A stretch of DNA of 64,000 nucleotides from JAJZQZ01 sp963790415 (GCA_963790415.1 CAWBOK010000009.1:1-64000); one strand, 5' to 3'; numbered from the stretch's first letter, positions 1 through 9,862 are shown. Notes: generated by a model not told the origin, from the sequence alone. Translations and numbers: made by a program.

Positions 1-1493
1 GTGTTCGCCTCCACGCACCAGGTCGTGTCACGGGACCGTCGGCTTCCGTCTGGCTGCAGCTCACCGCGCCGGTCGCCGCCCTCTACGTGGCATCGACCTC
101 CCCCGACTACCTGTCGACGGTCATCGCGCTCACGCTGTGCGTCGGAGTCGTGTATGTCGTGCTCGGCGTGCTGCGCATGGGCTGGGTCTCGAACTTCCTC
201 GCCAAGGCGGTTCTCGAAGGCTTCATCTTCGCGGTCGGGTTCGGTCTGATCGTCGACCAGCTGCCCAAGATCCTCGGGATAGGGAGAAGACCGAGGGTTC
301 GTACTGGAACGTGCTCGTGGGCGTCCGTGAGAGACCTCAACCTCACCAACTCCCGCCACGCTGGTGGTCGGCGCAGCGGCGGTCGGTCTGCTGCTCCTGA
401 TGCGCTTCAAGGCTCCGAAGCTTCCCCCGCTCGTTCATCGTCGTGTTCCTGGGGATACTCGCGGTCCCGTGGCTGGATCTGACCGCGCACGGCGTCGACT
501 CATCGTCGGCACGGTGCCGACCGGGCTGCCGAGTCTTCGTGCTACCGACGGGGCTTCTCGATCTCGGAATGGCTCTCGATGGCGGTGGGGGCACTGGCAA
601 TCATCCTCGTGAGCTACAGCGAATCCATCGCCACTGCCACGGACACCGCGGCGAAGCACAAGCAGGAGTTCTCCCCCGACCAGGAGCTCATCGCGCAGGG
701 CGCCGCCTGGGTCGGTTCATCGCTGGTGGGCGGCTTTCCCCGGGTGCGGCAGCCTGAGCAAGACGGCCGTCAGCGAAAGTTCCGGCCAGAAGACCCAGCT
801 TGCCGGCCTCACGGTCGCGGGGCTCACCGTCCTGACACTCCTGTTCCTGGCGGGGATGTTCTCGAACCTGCCGCAGGCCGTGCTGGGAGCGGTGGTCGTC
901 GACGCGGCCCTGGGACTGATCCACTTCAAGGTCGCGGCGCGGTTCTCGGCGACGAGCAGACGCGACTTCATCGTGTTCGAGTCCGGACGCCGCGATGGTC
1001 TGTTCTTGTTCGGCGTGGTCGCCGGATTCTTCTTCGCGCTTCGGTGGTGTCGCTGCTGCTGCTGGGTCTCCGAGAAGCATCCAGATCGCCAAGTTCCACC
1101 CAATGGCCTATGACACCGCAGGCGCAGGTCTACGTCGAAGCCGACTCACACCCGGATGCAACGACCCCTGATGGCGTGCTCGTCGTCGAGGTGAACGGGC
1201 CGCTGTTCTTCGCCGACGCGGCGCCCTTCCGCGCGGGCCTTTTCGAACTCCTTGCCGCGAGCAATGCCACCGCGGTCGTGGTCGACCTCGAGTCGACACC
1301 CGCGATCGACCTCGACGGAGCGGACATGCTGACCAAGGTCCACGGACAACTGGCTGACCGGGGAGTGCGTCTCCTGCTGACCCACGCGGATACGACGGAA
1401 CTCGACATGTTGCGACGCGCGGGGACGTTGGACGCCATCGGCGAGGAGAACGTCTTCGAAACGGTGAGGGCAGCAGTCGCCGCAGCTAGCTAG
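1..1493 (+). pseudogene. SulP-family anion transporter with C-terminal STAS domain, 5'-truncated by the window and multiply frameshifted
   Basis: Reading across frames gives one continuous SulP protein. It runs from a hydrophobic transport domain (segments such as VGFGLIVDQLPKILGI and ALAIILVSYSESIATA, the latter typical of SulP) to a C-terminal STAS domain from about 1130 (VLVVEVNGPLFFADAAPF, then VVVDLESTPAIDLDGADML). The family moves sulfate, bicarbonate or other anions across the inner membrane. The start lies outside the window. The frame must change at about 40, 285, 330, 356, 430, 512, 541, 556, 741, 980 and 1043, mostly by one inserted base. It is either a pseudogene or badly resolved sequence; the family call is secure because both domains are legible. 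Confidence 0.8.
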
Positions 1494-1712
1494 TGTCGAC
1501 GCAGTGAGACCATCAAGGAACCAAGGCACAAGGAGGACGCATTGAGCGAGTCGAACCCCGCCGAATCGTTCATCGGGAACTCGGTCCGCGTCGATCAAGG
1601 GCGGGAACCACTTCTACATCACCCAAAGGCCTTCACATTCTCTGTTTTTGCCAGTCAGAGCTCCCGATGATTTTTTGCATACTCAACCGGCTTTCAAGGA
1701 TGGGAGAAGCCG

Positions 1713-2180
1713 ATGAACGATCGCAGCGTAGATGACTTGGGACCGATCGACTACCTGGTGGTGGAGTTTCCCGCAGGCAAGTCCAACTTCTCAGGTGATG
1801 CTCTCGGAGCTGAAGTCTCTCGTGGACCGACAGCTCGTGCGCATTCTGGACCTCGTCTTCATCGAGGAAGGGGGCCGACGGCTGGATCGAGGCGCCTTCG
1901 AGTTGGCTGAGTTCGAGCACGAGGACTTCGGGGGCCTGCGCGAGCTTGGACCGATCTCGCGCACCTGCTCGCCCTAGAGGACGTCGACGCGATCGCGGAG
2001 GATATCGAGTCTGACAGCGTCGCTGCGGTGCTCGTCTGGGAGAACACTTGGGCAGCGCCGTTCGCCTCGTCGCTCCGTCGCGCAGGGGGTCAGTTGGTCG
2101 AGACCGGCCGCATCCCCATGCAGGCGATCCTTGCCGTGCTCGAGGCGAACGAGGCTGATGCACAGACGGGAGGAGCCTGA
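1713..2180 (+). CDS. DUF6325-family protein, two compensating frameshifts
   Basis: The protein opens with MNDRSVDDLGPIDYLVVEFP, the usual N-terminus of this actinobacterial family of unknown function, and ends with VLVWENTWAAPFASSLRRA and GRIPMQAILAVLEA, also family-typical. The middle (LSELKSLVDRQLVRILDLVF) lies in another frame. One inserted base near 1792 and one missing base near 1948 restore a 155-residue protein. The family usually sits beside SHOCT and stress-envelope genes, as here, and is thought to be cytoplasmic. No catalytic motif is visible and I assign no function. Confidence 0.7.
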
Positions 2181-2181
2181 C

Positions 2182-2337
2182 ATGGGTTTGGGAGGAGACC
2201 GCGACCGGCCCGGCCTGCTCGGCGGCCGCGACCGCCGCAGTGATCGACGCGACGACCGCGGACGATCGAGGCGACGACGAGGCGACCGGCGCGACGACCG
2301 AGGAGACCGGCGTGACGATCGACGGGATAGGCGCTGA
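2182..2337 (+). CDS. small Arg/Asp/Gly-rich repeat protein, unknown
   Basis: A 51-residue reading frame starts 1 nt after the DUF6325 stop and is preceded by a strong ribosome binding site (GGAGGAG, 2170-2176). The product is almost only Arg, Asp and Gly, with repeated RRDDRGD units that mirror a short repeat in the DNA. The good initiation site and operon position argue for translation. Given the frameshifts nearby, the true C-terminal frame may differ. Function unknown; a highly charged nucleic-acid or membrane-surface binding peptide is only a guess. Confidence 0.4.
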   Translation: MGLGGDRDRPGLLGGRDRRSDRRDDRGRSRRRRGDRRDDRGDRRDDRRDRR

Positions 2338-2397
2338 AGGACGAGCCGGCATGGTGTGTTCCATTTGAGCCTCATGCTTCGACAAGAGGAGTGACAC

Positions 2398-2766
2398 ATG
2401 TTCAACGGCGGGCTGTTGTACTTCTTCTGGTATTTGTTGATTATCTACCTGTTCTTCATGGTCATCATGGTTTTCATCCGCGTGTTCGCCGACATCTTCC
2501 ACCGCGAGAACCTGACCGGATGGGGCAAGGCCGGCTGGATCCTGTTGATCTTCATCATCCCGTTCATCGGACTGTTGATCTATATGATCGCGCGCCCCAA
2601 GAACACCGAGCAGGATCAGCGCGACATGGCGGCGGCGCAAGCGACGCAGGCACGGCTGGTCGGCGGCTCAGCCGTCGACGACATCGCTAAGGCTCAGGAC
2701 CTGCTGGACAAGGGCGCGATCACCCAGGCCGAGTTCGACAGCGTCAAGGCCAAGGCGCTCGCCTAG
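2398..2766 (+). CDS. two-TM membrane protein with PLDc_N-like N-terminus and C-terminal SHOCT domain
   Basis: Residues 1-70 hold two hydrophobic segments (GGLLYFFWYLLIIYLFFMV and AGWILLIFIIPFIGLLIY) in the arrangement of cardiolipin-synthase-N-like anchors. The C-terminus (DDIAKAQDLLDKGAITQAEF followed by DSVKAKAL) is a SHOCT domain, a short helical oligomerisation module. At 122 residues the length matches the actinobacterial SHOCT membrane proteins that accompany DUF6325 genes. An RBS (AAGAGGAG) precedes the ATG. Probably an inner-membrane protein whose SHOCT tail faces the cytoplasm. The partner is not known. Confidence 0.75.
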   Translation: MFNGGLLYFFWYLLIIYLFFMVIMVFIRVFADIFHRENLTGWGKAGWILLIFIIPFIGLLIYMIARPKNTEQDQRDMAAAQATQARLVGGSAVDDIAKAQDLLDKGAITQAEFDSVKAKALA

Positions 2767-3085
2767 CTAGGCCGACCAGGCAGGCGCTCCAAGGTGCCCG
2801 GCGCATGTGTCTCGTGCCGGCGACAGTCGGGTTTGACGAGGGACCGCCACCATGGGGGCGATCCCCTCCTCTACCGTGGCCGCCCTCCCGTTGATCGAGC
2901 ATCACTGGGCCGTTCCGTTGCTCACCGCCTTCGCGCGTTCCGGGAGATTCCGGATCAGGGAGGGTTTCGGCAGCCGCTCGACTCGGTAGACATGGGAATC
3001 ATGGAGGCCGAGGATCTCAGCACGCTCGGCACGGAGATCGACGCGGACATTCAGCCGATCGGTCGAAACAAGAAATGGAGTGAAC
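2767..3085. other. intergenic stretch with a possible 45-codon ORF (2852-2989, +)
   Basis: No known gene is recognised here. The only reading frame worth noting starts at ATG 2852 and contains TVAALPLIEHHWAVPLLTAF, a plausible short membrane-associated segment, before losing coherence and stopping at 2989. It could be the head of a frameshifted small membrane protein. No convincing promoter or terminator was found. Confidence 0.25.
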
Positions 3086-5988
3086 ATGGGCGAATCGCAG
3101 AGCGTCCTTCTGGCGGGCTACCAGAGCCTTGACCCGGCCGAGAAGGACTTCGACCGGCTGGTGCAGCTGGTCAAGGACAAGAAGGTCAAGACCGAGGGCG
3201 TGATCCTGGTAGAGAAGGACGAGGAGGGTCGCGTCACCGTCGACCAGACCGGCGACCATCTGGGCCGCAAGGGCATGGGTTGGGGTGGCGGCGTCGGCAT
3301 CGCGGTCGGGCTGGCTGCCCCGCCCCTGCTGGCGGCCACCGTGGTCGGTGCTGCCGGCGGCGCGCTCCTAGGGAAACTCGCGTCGCACAAGGTCGAGAGC
3401 GGCATGGAGAGCGGCCTCGGCGAGAAACTGAAGCCGGGCACGGCCGCCATCGTGGCCATCATCGACGACGACAGCCGCCTGGCAGCCGAGCAGGCGCTCG
3501 CCCAGTCCCTCGCCAAGTCGGTAGCCCCCATATCGGGCATCAGAGACCTGAAGGATGCCCTCGCCGAAGCGGCGGGCAAGTTCAACCCGGACCGCACCGT
3601 GCTGCCGATCCCCGACCGGGTCTTCGCGGGGGTCGCTGGGCGAACGATCGACCAGTCGGCCGCCGACTGGTCCTTCATCCCCGGGCCGTCGGCGCCGGAG
3701 GACGCGCCCAACGTGCTGATCGTGCTCATCGACGACGCCGGCTTCGGCGGCCCCGACACCTTCGGCGGCGGGATCGCGACCCCGAACCTGACCCGGGTCC
3801 AGCAGATGGGTCTCACGTACAACCGGTTCCACGTGACCGCGGTGTGCTCGCCGACCCGGGCGGCGCTGCTCACCGGCCGCAACCACCATCGCGTGGGCAT
3901 GGGCGGCATCGCCGAGCTCCCCGGCCCGTTCCCCGGCTACACGGGCACGCGGCCGCGCAGCTGCACGGCCCTGCCGCGCATCCTGCGGGAGAACGGCTAC
4001 ATCACCGGGGGCTTCGGCAAGTGGCACATGACGCCCGGTCGCGAGATGGGCGCCGCCGGTCCGTTCGACCACTGGCCCACGGGATGGGGCTTCGACCACT
4101 GGTGGGGCTTCCTGACCGGCGCCGCCGGCCAGTACGACCCCATCATCACCCAGGACAACTCGACGCTCGGCGTGCCGGAAGGTGAGGACGGCAAGCTCTA
4201 CTACTTCCCCGACGACATCACCGACAAGGCCGTCGAGTGGCTCCACGCGGTGCGGGCGCAGGACGCCCACAAGCCGTGGTTCCTGTACTACTCCACCGGC
4301 TGTGCCCACGCGCCGCACCACGTGCGCCAAGGAGTGGGCCGACAAGTACAAGGGCAAGTTCGACGACGGCTGGGACGCGTACCGCGAGCAGACCCTCGAG
4401 CGCCAGAAGAAGCTCGGCATCGTCCCGCAGGACACCGAGCTGACGGAGCGCCCCGACCTGTTCCCGGCGTGGGACTCGCTCACCGACGCGCAGAAGCAGC
4501 TCTACGCCCGCCAGATGGAGGTCTTCGCCGGCTACTCCGAGAACGCCGACTGGAACGTCGGGCGGCTCCTCGACTCGATCGAGGAGATGGGCGACCTCGA
4601 CAACACCCTCATCATGTACATCTGGGGCGACAACGGCGCCAGCATGGAGGGTACCCTCACCGGGTCCTTCAACGAGACCACCTTCTTCAACGGCGTGGTG
4701 CTCGACGCCGACGCAGCAGCTGGAGATCATCGAGAAGTTCGGCGGCATCGAGGACCTGGGCGGCTTCCACACCGCTCCGCACTTCGCCGCGGCGTGGGCC
4801 CACGCCAACAACACGCCGTTCCAGTGGGGCAAGCAGATGGCCAGCCACCTGGGCGGCACGCGCGACCCGATGGTCGTGGCGTGGCCGAACCGGATCAAGG
4901 GCGGCGGAGACCTGAGAACGCAGTTCACCCACTGCATCGACGTCGTCCCGACGATCCTCGAGGCGGTCGGCATCCCCGAGCCCACCGTCGTGGACGGCAT
5001 CGCGCAGGAGCCTATGGACGGCACCAGCTTCGCCTACACGCTGGACGACCCGACGGCCGCCGAGCGGCACACCGTGCAGTACTTCGAGATGTACGGCAGC
5101 CGCGCCATCTACAAGGACGGCTGGTGGGCGTGCGCCAAGCTGGACAAGCTCCCCTGGGACTTCGGTCCGGAGACGCTCAAGCGGTTCGGGCCCGGAGGGA
5201 CTGGGACCCCGAGCAGGACACCTGGGAGCTCTACTACCTGCCCGACGACTTCTCGCCAGGCCAAGGACCTGGCGGCCGAGAAGCCCGAGAAGCTCGCCGA
5301 GCTCAAGGAACTCTTCTGGCAGGAGGCCGAGCGTAACCGCGTGCTGCCTCTCCTCGCCGGCTTCGCGGTGTTCTTCGGCATGCTGCCGCCGATGCCGACG
5401 ACCACGCGCTTCACGCTTCGCCGGCGACGTCCAGAACATCCAGACGACGATGATCCCCCGCATCTACGGGCGCTCGTACGCCATCGAGGCCGAGCTGAAG
5501 GTGCCCGAGCGCGGAGCCGAGGGCGTCATCGTGGCCTTCGCCGACTTCATCGGCGGGTTCGCGCTGTGGGTGGACGAGAACGGCCTGCTGAACCACACCT
5601 ACCAGTTCCTGGGGGTGGAGACCTACAAGCAGACGTCCACCGAGCCGATCCCGACCGGCGACGTGACGCGTGAAGATGCTGTTCGAGGCCGACGAACCCA
5701 AGCCCGGGTGCGGGCGGCACGGTGACGCTCTGGGCGAACGACAAGCAGATCGGCGAAGGCCGGCTGGACAAGACGATCTCGCTGCTCTTCACCACCTACG
5801 CCGGCATGGACATGGGCCGCGACAACGGCGGAGTCGTCGACCTCGCCTACGAGGACAGGGCGCCGTACGCCTTCACGGGCACGGTGAAGAACGTGGTCTT
5901 CGACCTGAAGCCGTCGCACCACGAGTCCGAGATCGAGCTGCACGCCCACCACGCCGCCCAGTCCGTCGGCGCAGGGGCCGCCGGATAG
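3086..5988 (+). pseudogene. DUF1269 domain fused to AtsA-like arylsulfatase, seven frameshifts
   Basis: Residues 1 to about 175 form a DUF1269-like domain with a glycine-rich hydrophobic stretch (AVGLAAPPLLAATVVGAAGG). From about residue 205 an arylsulfatase follows (NVLIVLIDDAGFGG, then CSPTRAALLTGR with the CxPxR formylglycine site at about Cys254, then GFGKWHMTPGRE). The sulfatase C-terminus is legible in other frames (FAGYSENADWNVGRLLDSIE, SHLGGTRDPMVVAWP, PHFAAAWAHANNTPFQWGKQ) to a stop at 5988. Shifts lie near 4330, 4712, 5205, 5260, 5415, 5668 and 5710; correcting them gives exactly 966 codons. ATG 3086 is chosen for its GGAG. Sulfate-ester hydrolysis is expected only if an intact protein is made. 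I recall no standard DUF1269-sulfatase fusion. Confidence 0.8.
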
Positions 5989-6004
5989 CAGATCTAGGCA
6001 CAGG

Positions 6005-6034
6005 CGCCCCCGGAGCGACCAGGCTCCGGGGGCG
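6005..6034 (+). terminator. rho-independent-type hairpin after the arylsulfatase
   Basis: Perfect 12-bp stem (CGCCCCCGGAGC at 6005-6016 pairing with 6023-6034) with a 6-nt loop, 17 nt after the sulfatase stop. No long T tract follows, as is usual in high-GC actinobacteria. Confidence 0.7.
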
Positions 6035-6101
6035 GCGTCCTTGGCGCCGCGACCTCGGACGCCGAGCAACGAACGCCGCCAGCGGACGAAAGGACTGTGA
6101 T

Positions 6102-6778
6102 GTGGGACAGACGATCGGCGAGATCCTTCCGTTCGCTATCGGCATAGCCATAAGCCCGATGCCGATCATCGCGATCATCCTGATGCTGATCACGCCGAAG
6201 GCGCGGTCCAACGGGCTCGCCTTCCTGGTCGGCTGGGTCCTCGGCCTGGTCGTCATCGGCGCCATCCTGCTGGTCGTCGCCGCCACCGCGGGTCTGTCGG
6301 ACTCGAGCGGCGGATCGACGACAACGGCCGTGATCAAGCTCCTGTTGGGGCTGCTGCTGCTGTTCGCAGCGGTCCGGCAGTGGCGCTCCCGCCCCGCTGC
6401 GGGCGAGACCGCACCGATGCCCAAGTGGATGCAGGCGCTCGACGGGTTCACGACCCCGAAGTCGTTCGGCCTGGCCTTCCTCCTGTCGGGGATCAACCCC
6501 AAGAACCTGATGCTGAACATGGGGGCCATGGCGACGATCGCAGGGATGGGGCTGTCCGGCGGTCAGCAGGCAGTCACGCTGCTCGTGTTCGCATTCATCG
6601 CCAGTCTCACCATCGCGGCGCCGGTCGGCGTCTACCTGACGATGGGGGACCGAGCGGCGAGATCCTGGGCGGCTGGAAGACGTGGCTCGCCGCGAACAAC
6701 ACCGCGGTGATGGCCGTGCTGTTCGTGGTGTTCGGGTTCGTGCTGATCGGACAAGGGATCTCCGGTCTGTCGTCGTGA
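6102..6778 (+). CDS. GAP-family (sulfolipid-1-addressing-protein-like) membrane protein, one frameshift
   Basis: A roughly 225-residue integral membrane protein with about six hydrophobic segments (LPFAIGIAISPMPIIAIILM at the N-terminus, GWVLGLVVIGAILLVVAA, then VMAVLFVVFGFVLIGQGISG at the end). The ISPMPIIAIILML start and the GINPKNLMLN motif before a later TM are hallmarks of the GAP/Sap family, whose mycobacterial members help lipid export. GTG 6102 is chosen because AAAGGA lies 8 nt upstream. One base is missing near 6655, splitting it into two frames; restoring it gives 226 codons. Substrate unknown here. Confidence 0.7.
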
Positions 6779-6855
6779 ACATCGCGACTGTTGACGCAGG
6801 TTCCCCTCGGTTGACGCTGCCGTACGACACTTCGCGAGGGTCCGGCGTGACCACC

Positions 6856-7316
6856 TTTCGACCACAGCGCAAAGGATGGGCGCCTCCATGAGCTCGACCA
6901 CTCGCTTGAGGAAACGGGCGAGCCGGGCCTCCATCGACGATGCGATGGTCGGCGGTGAGCGACAGCGTGGCGAGGTCGCGTCTGCACCAGGTCGCCGTCG
7001 GCGTCGTAGGTGGCGGTGGGGACGATCGCCCCGATGCCCAGGATCGCCGCCTCGGGTAGGTTGACGATGCGGGTGAACGCCTCGATGCCGAAGGGCCCCA
7101 GGTTGCTGATGGTGAAGGTGCCGCCTTTGTAGTCGTCGGGCCCCAGCCTGCCTTCGCGGGCGGCGGTCACCAGGCGGCCGAGTTCGGCGGAGATGTCGAG
7201 CAGGCTGCGCGCGTGGGCGTCGCGGATCACCGGGACGATCAGACCGTCGGCCAAGTCGACGGCCACTCCTACGTGGGCTGCGGTGCTCAGGCGGATGCCT
7301 CGGCCCCGGAAGCGGC
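6856..7316 (-). pseudogene. remnant of a 2-oxoacid dehydrogenase E2 (lipoamide acyltransferase) catalytic domain
   Basis: On the minus strand the sequence reads VGVAVDLADGLIVPVIRDAH, then YKGGTFTISNLGPFGIEAF and PEAAILGIGAIVPTA, which are classic E2 acyltransferase motifs, followed after two single-base insertions by SLTADHRIVDG containing the DHRxxDG active-site box. The lipoyl and subunit-binding domains are missing and nothing E2-like precedes about 7316. The C-terminal frame runs on without the usual early stop into DNA that is coding on the other strand. Only the last 150 or so residues of a 400-residue family remain, so this is a decayed fragment. Confidence 0.7.
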
Positions 7317-7399
7317 GGCGAGCATCTCCGGTCGACCTTGATACGGAGCGCGGTCGGCTTCAGGCTCCATGGCATTGTCCTCGTAGTCCTCTCTCAGGA

Positions 7400-7578
7400 C
7401 CCCAGCCCTTGACACCGTTGCGCAGTCTGGCGGCTTCGGCGTCTCGACGCGCCAGCACCGCGGGTATTGAGGCATCACGCCGCGAGGGCGTCGCGCTCGA
7501 CAGGGTCACCGTCATGCCCAGCTGCGCTCGCGCGTAGCGCGGCTGACGTAGCCGCCCGGTCCGGCTCCGATGATGGCA
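7400..7578 (-). pseudogene. remnant of dihydrolipoamide dehydrogenase N-terminus
   Basis: Minus-strand frames read IIGAGPGGYVSRAT, then (shifted) AQLGMTVTL, VERDAL and GV-CLNT. This is the order of the FAD-binding GxGxxG motif, second strand and GGxCLNxGC redox-active region of lipoamide dehydrogenase. Several indels and in-frame stops interrupt it and the rest of the protein is absent. It lies directly upstream (in minus-strand sense) of the E2 remnant, so a pyruvate or branched-chain oxoacid dehydrogenase locus probably once stood here. The match is to short motifs only. Confidence 0.5.
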
Positions 7579-7621
7579 GGTCACGCGTGCGCGCGCCGGT
7601 TCCACCGGACTGCGGGTGGCG

Positions 7622-8567
7622 TCATGGTGCGATCTCTGCTGCATCAGCCGCGTATTCGGCCAGGTACTGCAGGAAAGCCCGCACCGCGAACGAACGGTAG
7701 CCTTCGCGCGGCACGACGATGTCCACGTGCACCCACAGACCCTCGCCCGCGAACGATATGGCGCACAGGTCTCCGGCACGGACTTCGTCTTCCACCGAGA
7801 TGCGGGTGAGGATGCTGACGCCGGCTCCCTTGGCCACCAGGTCTTTGATGAAGGGCACGCTGCCCGCCTCGAGCAGGATCGAGAGCGAGACGCCCTGTTC
7901 TTCCACGGCCGCCATGACCACCTGGCGGATGCCGGAACCCCGCTCTTTCAGGATCAGAGGCAGCGCCTGGATCTCCCGTCAGGTCCACCGAGGCGTTGTC
8001 GGCCAGCGGGCTCTTGGGATGCACCGCGAGCACCAGTTCGTCCACCTCGTGCCCCGGGAACGGGACCACCTCCAACCGGTCGTCGTACGGCACCCGGCCG
8101 ACGATCGCCACGTCGTTGCGTCCGTACAGAACGCTCAGGGCCATCTCCTCGGAGCTGGCGTCGTCCAGGTGGATGCTGATGTCCGGGTAGCGCTCCTGGA
8201 ACCCGAGGATGTACGCGGGCATCAGCACCCGAGCCCACGTCTTGGTCGTCCCCAGCCGCAGGACGCCGTGGGGATGGGTCTTGAGGGTCAGGAGGCTCTG
8301 GTCGGCCTCGAACGCCAGCAGCATGATGCGCTCGGCGTAGGTGAAGAGGATGGACCCGGACTCAGTCAGGCCGAGGCCTCTCTTGTCTCGGGTGAAGAGT
8401 CGGGTGCCGTAGTGGCGCTCCAGGGCGTCGACCTGCATCGTGACCGCGGGTTGCGTGACGAAAAGGTCCTCCGCGGCCTTGGTGAAGCTCAGGTGCTTGG
8501 CCACGTAGTAGAAGACCTTGAGCTGCTTCAGGTTCAGGTCGAAACGCATGCTCTCATAGTAGGCCAC
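7622..8567 (-). CDS. LysR-type transcriptional regulator, one frameshift
   Basis: The N-terminus LKQLKVFYYVAKHLSFTKAA followed by EDLFVTQPAVTMQVDALE is the LysR winged helix-turn-helix (residues about 8-65). The effector domain follows (VLRLGTTKTWARVLMPAY to SFAVRAFLQYLAEY). One inserted base near 7977 moves the last 115 residues to another frame; removing it gives 314 residues, a normal LysR length. ATG 8549 (MRFDLNLKQL) is an alternative start. It is divergent from the catabolic cluster, and the 230-nt gap to the first cluster start holds two matching palindromes, so it most likely activates that cluster in response to a pathway intermediate. Confidence 0.9.
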
Positions 8568-8631
8568 GCAGACCGGCCTGAGAAGGGGCGGTCGGCACCG
8601 AGCGCGCAGCTGCCGGAGCCGACAGAGCGAA

Positions 8632-8649
8632 ACTTATGGTGCGATAAGT
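8632..8649. promoter_or_regulatory. LysR-type operator palindrome, site 1
   Basis: Perfect inverted repeat ACTTAT-N6-ATAAGT in the divergent intergenic region. It shares the TTATG-ATAA core with site 2, 37 bp away centre to centre, the usual spacing of recognition and activation sites of LysR regulators. Confidence 0.6.
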
Positions 8650-8669
8650 ATTGCTGATTTGCAGGGAAG

Positions 8670-8685
8670 TTTATGCGCACATAAA
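8670..8685. promoter_or_regulatory. LysR-type operator palindrome, site 2
   Basis: Perfect inverted repeat TTTATG-CGCA-CATAAA. It overlaps a weak sigma-70-like promoter reading right (TTGCAG 8659-8664, 17-bp spacer, TAAATT 8682-8687), the position expected of an activation site for the amidohydrolase-led cluster. Confidence 0.55.
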
Positions 8686-8799
8686 TTCATTTGAATGTAC
8701 AAGCGGGGTTCCGTCTGGTTAAGTGACCGGCGCACGCATCGAGTCGAGGCGACCCGGAAGAGCACTGGTCAGGTAGAGCGAGTGAAGGAGTATCGCGAG

Positions 8800-9840
8800 A
8801 TGGCACAGAGGACCGTCGATGCCCATAACCACTGGTATCCCAAGGAGTATCTAGACTACCTCGTCAACCGCACGTCGAGCCCGTATGCTCAACACGACGG
8901 TGGAACGCACTATCGCGTGTGGGTATCGCGTGCCGATGGTCCCGATGTGTGCGTGGCCCATATCGACCGTGCCGGCCACTACGATCTAGTGGAGCGCAAC
9001 AAGGATCTCGACGCCGCCGGTCTGGACACGCAGATCCTCTCGGTGACCATCCCGGGCCCGGAGACCCTGCCGCGCAAGGAAGGCCTCGAGTGGGCCACGC
9101 GCTGCAACGACGCCCTGGCCCAAGCCACCGAGGACTATCCGGGCCGCTTCTACTTCTTGGCCACGTTGCCCTACCAGGACGTGGACGCCGCCTGCACCGA
9201 ACTCGAGCGTTGCATCAAGCTGGGCGCCCGCGGTTACCAGATGTTCTCCAACTTCAACGGCGAGCCGGTCCATCTGGAGAAGTTCCACCCCATCTTCAAG
9301 ATCGCGGACGAGCACTCGCTGCCGGCGCTCATCCATCCGACCATCCCTCTCACTGCCAGCGTGATGGACGCCATGCGCATCCCGTACCAGCTCTGGGGAT
9401 ACACCCTCGACACCAGCATGGCCATCATGAGTCTCATCCTGCAGGGTGTGTTGGACAAGTACCCCAACCTCCGCTTCGTGCACGGTCATCTCGGCGGCAT
9501 GGTGCCCTACTTCGTCCGCAGGCTGCAGGACTCCTACAAGGGATACGCGCACGAGTGGGATATCCAACTGAGCGAGAGCCCCGATCTCATCTACAAGCAC
9601 AAGGTGTATCCGGACACCACCTCCTTCTACCTGCCGGCCATGAAGTGCTGCCTCGAGTGGGTCGGCCCCGGTCAGATGGGCATGGGCACCGACTACGCCC
9701 ACCGGGTGGGCGATCCCGAAGGCGCCATCCAGGCGATCATGCACCTGCAGGAGCAGGCCGGCCTGACCCAAGAGGAAGTCGACCAGATCCTCGGCAAGAA
9801 CTTCGAGCAGCTCTTCAAGCTGCCGCCGATGACCAAGTAG
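8800..9840 (+). CDS. amidohydrolase_2 (ACMSD/resorcylate decarboxylase-like) family protein
   Basis: A 346-residue TIM-barrel metal-dependent hydrolase or (de)carboxylase. The N-terminal TVDAHNHWYPKEYLDYL carries the HxH-type metal pair. FVHGHLGGMVPYFVRRL supplies a later metal histidine and MGTDYAHRVGD the conserved aspartate. The family contains non-oxidative decarboxylases of aromatic and picolinic acids, some acting reversibly as carboxylases, as well as true hydrolases. ATG 8800 is preferred over 8695 because GAAGGAG precedes it and the metal motif starts six residues in. It is first in the cluster, divergent from the LysR gene and followed by a hairpin, so it may be transcribed at higher level than the rest. 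The substrate is unknown. Confidence 0.8.
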   Translation: MAQRTVDAHNHWYPKEYLDYLVNRTSSPYAQHDGGTHYRVWVSRADGPDVCVAHIDRAGHYDLVERNKDLDAAGLDTQILSVTIPGPETLPRKEGLEWATRCNDALAQATEDYPGRFYFLATLPYQDVDAACTELERCIKLGARGYQMFSNFNGEPVHLEKFHPIFKIADEHSLPALIHPTIPLTASVMDAMRIPYQLWGYTLDTSMAIMSLILQGVLDKYPNLRFVHGHLGGMVPYFVRRLQDSYKGYAHEWDIQLSESPDLIYKHKVYPDTTSFYLPAMKCCLEWVGPGQMGMGTDYAHRVGDPEGAIQAIMHLQEQAGLTQEEVDQILGKNFEQLFKLPPMTK

Positions 9841-9862
9841 TCGCTTCAACAGTCGTCTGTGT

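Noticed and set aside
1543..1712. A possible start (TTG after AAGGAGG) of another gene following the SulP transporter
   Set aside because: The frame gives no recognisable protein and stops before the DUF6325 gene; at most a truncated remnant.
9845..9853. CTTCAACAG after the amidohydrolase stop, matching the end of the 159-bp repeat
   Set aside because: Only nine bases match and the other arm is absent; coincidence is likely.
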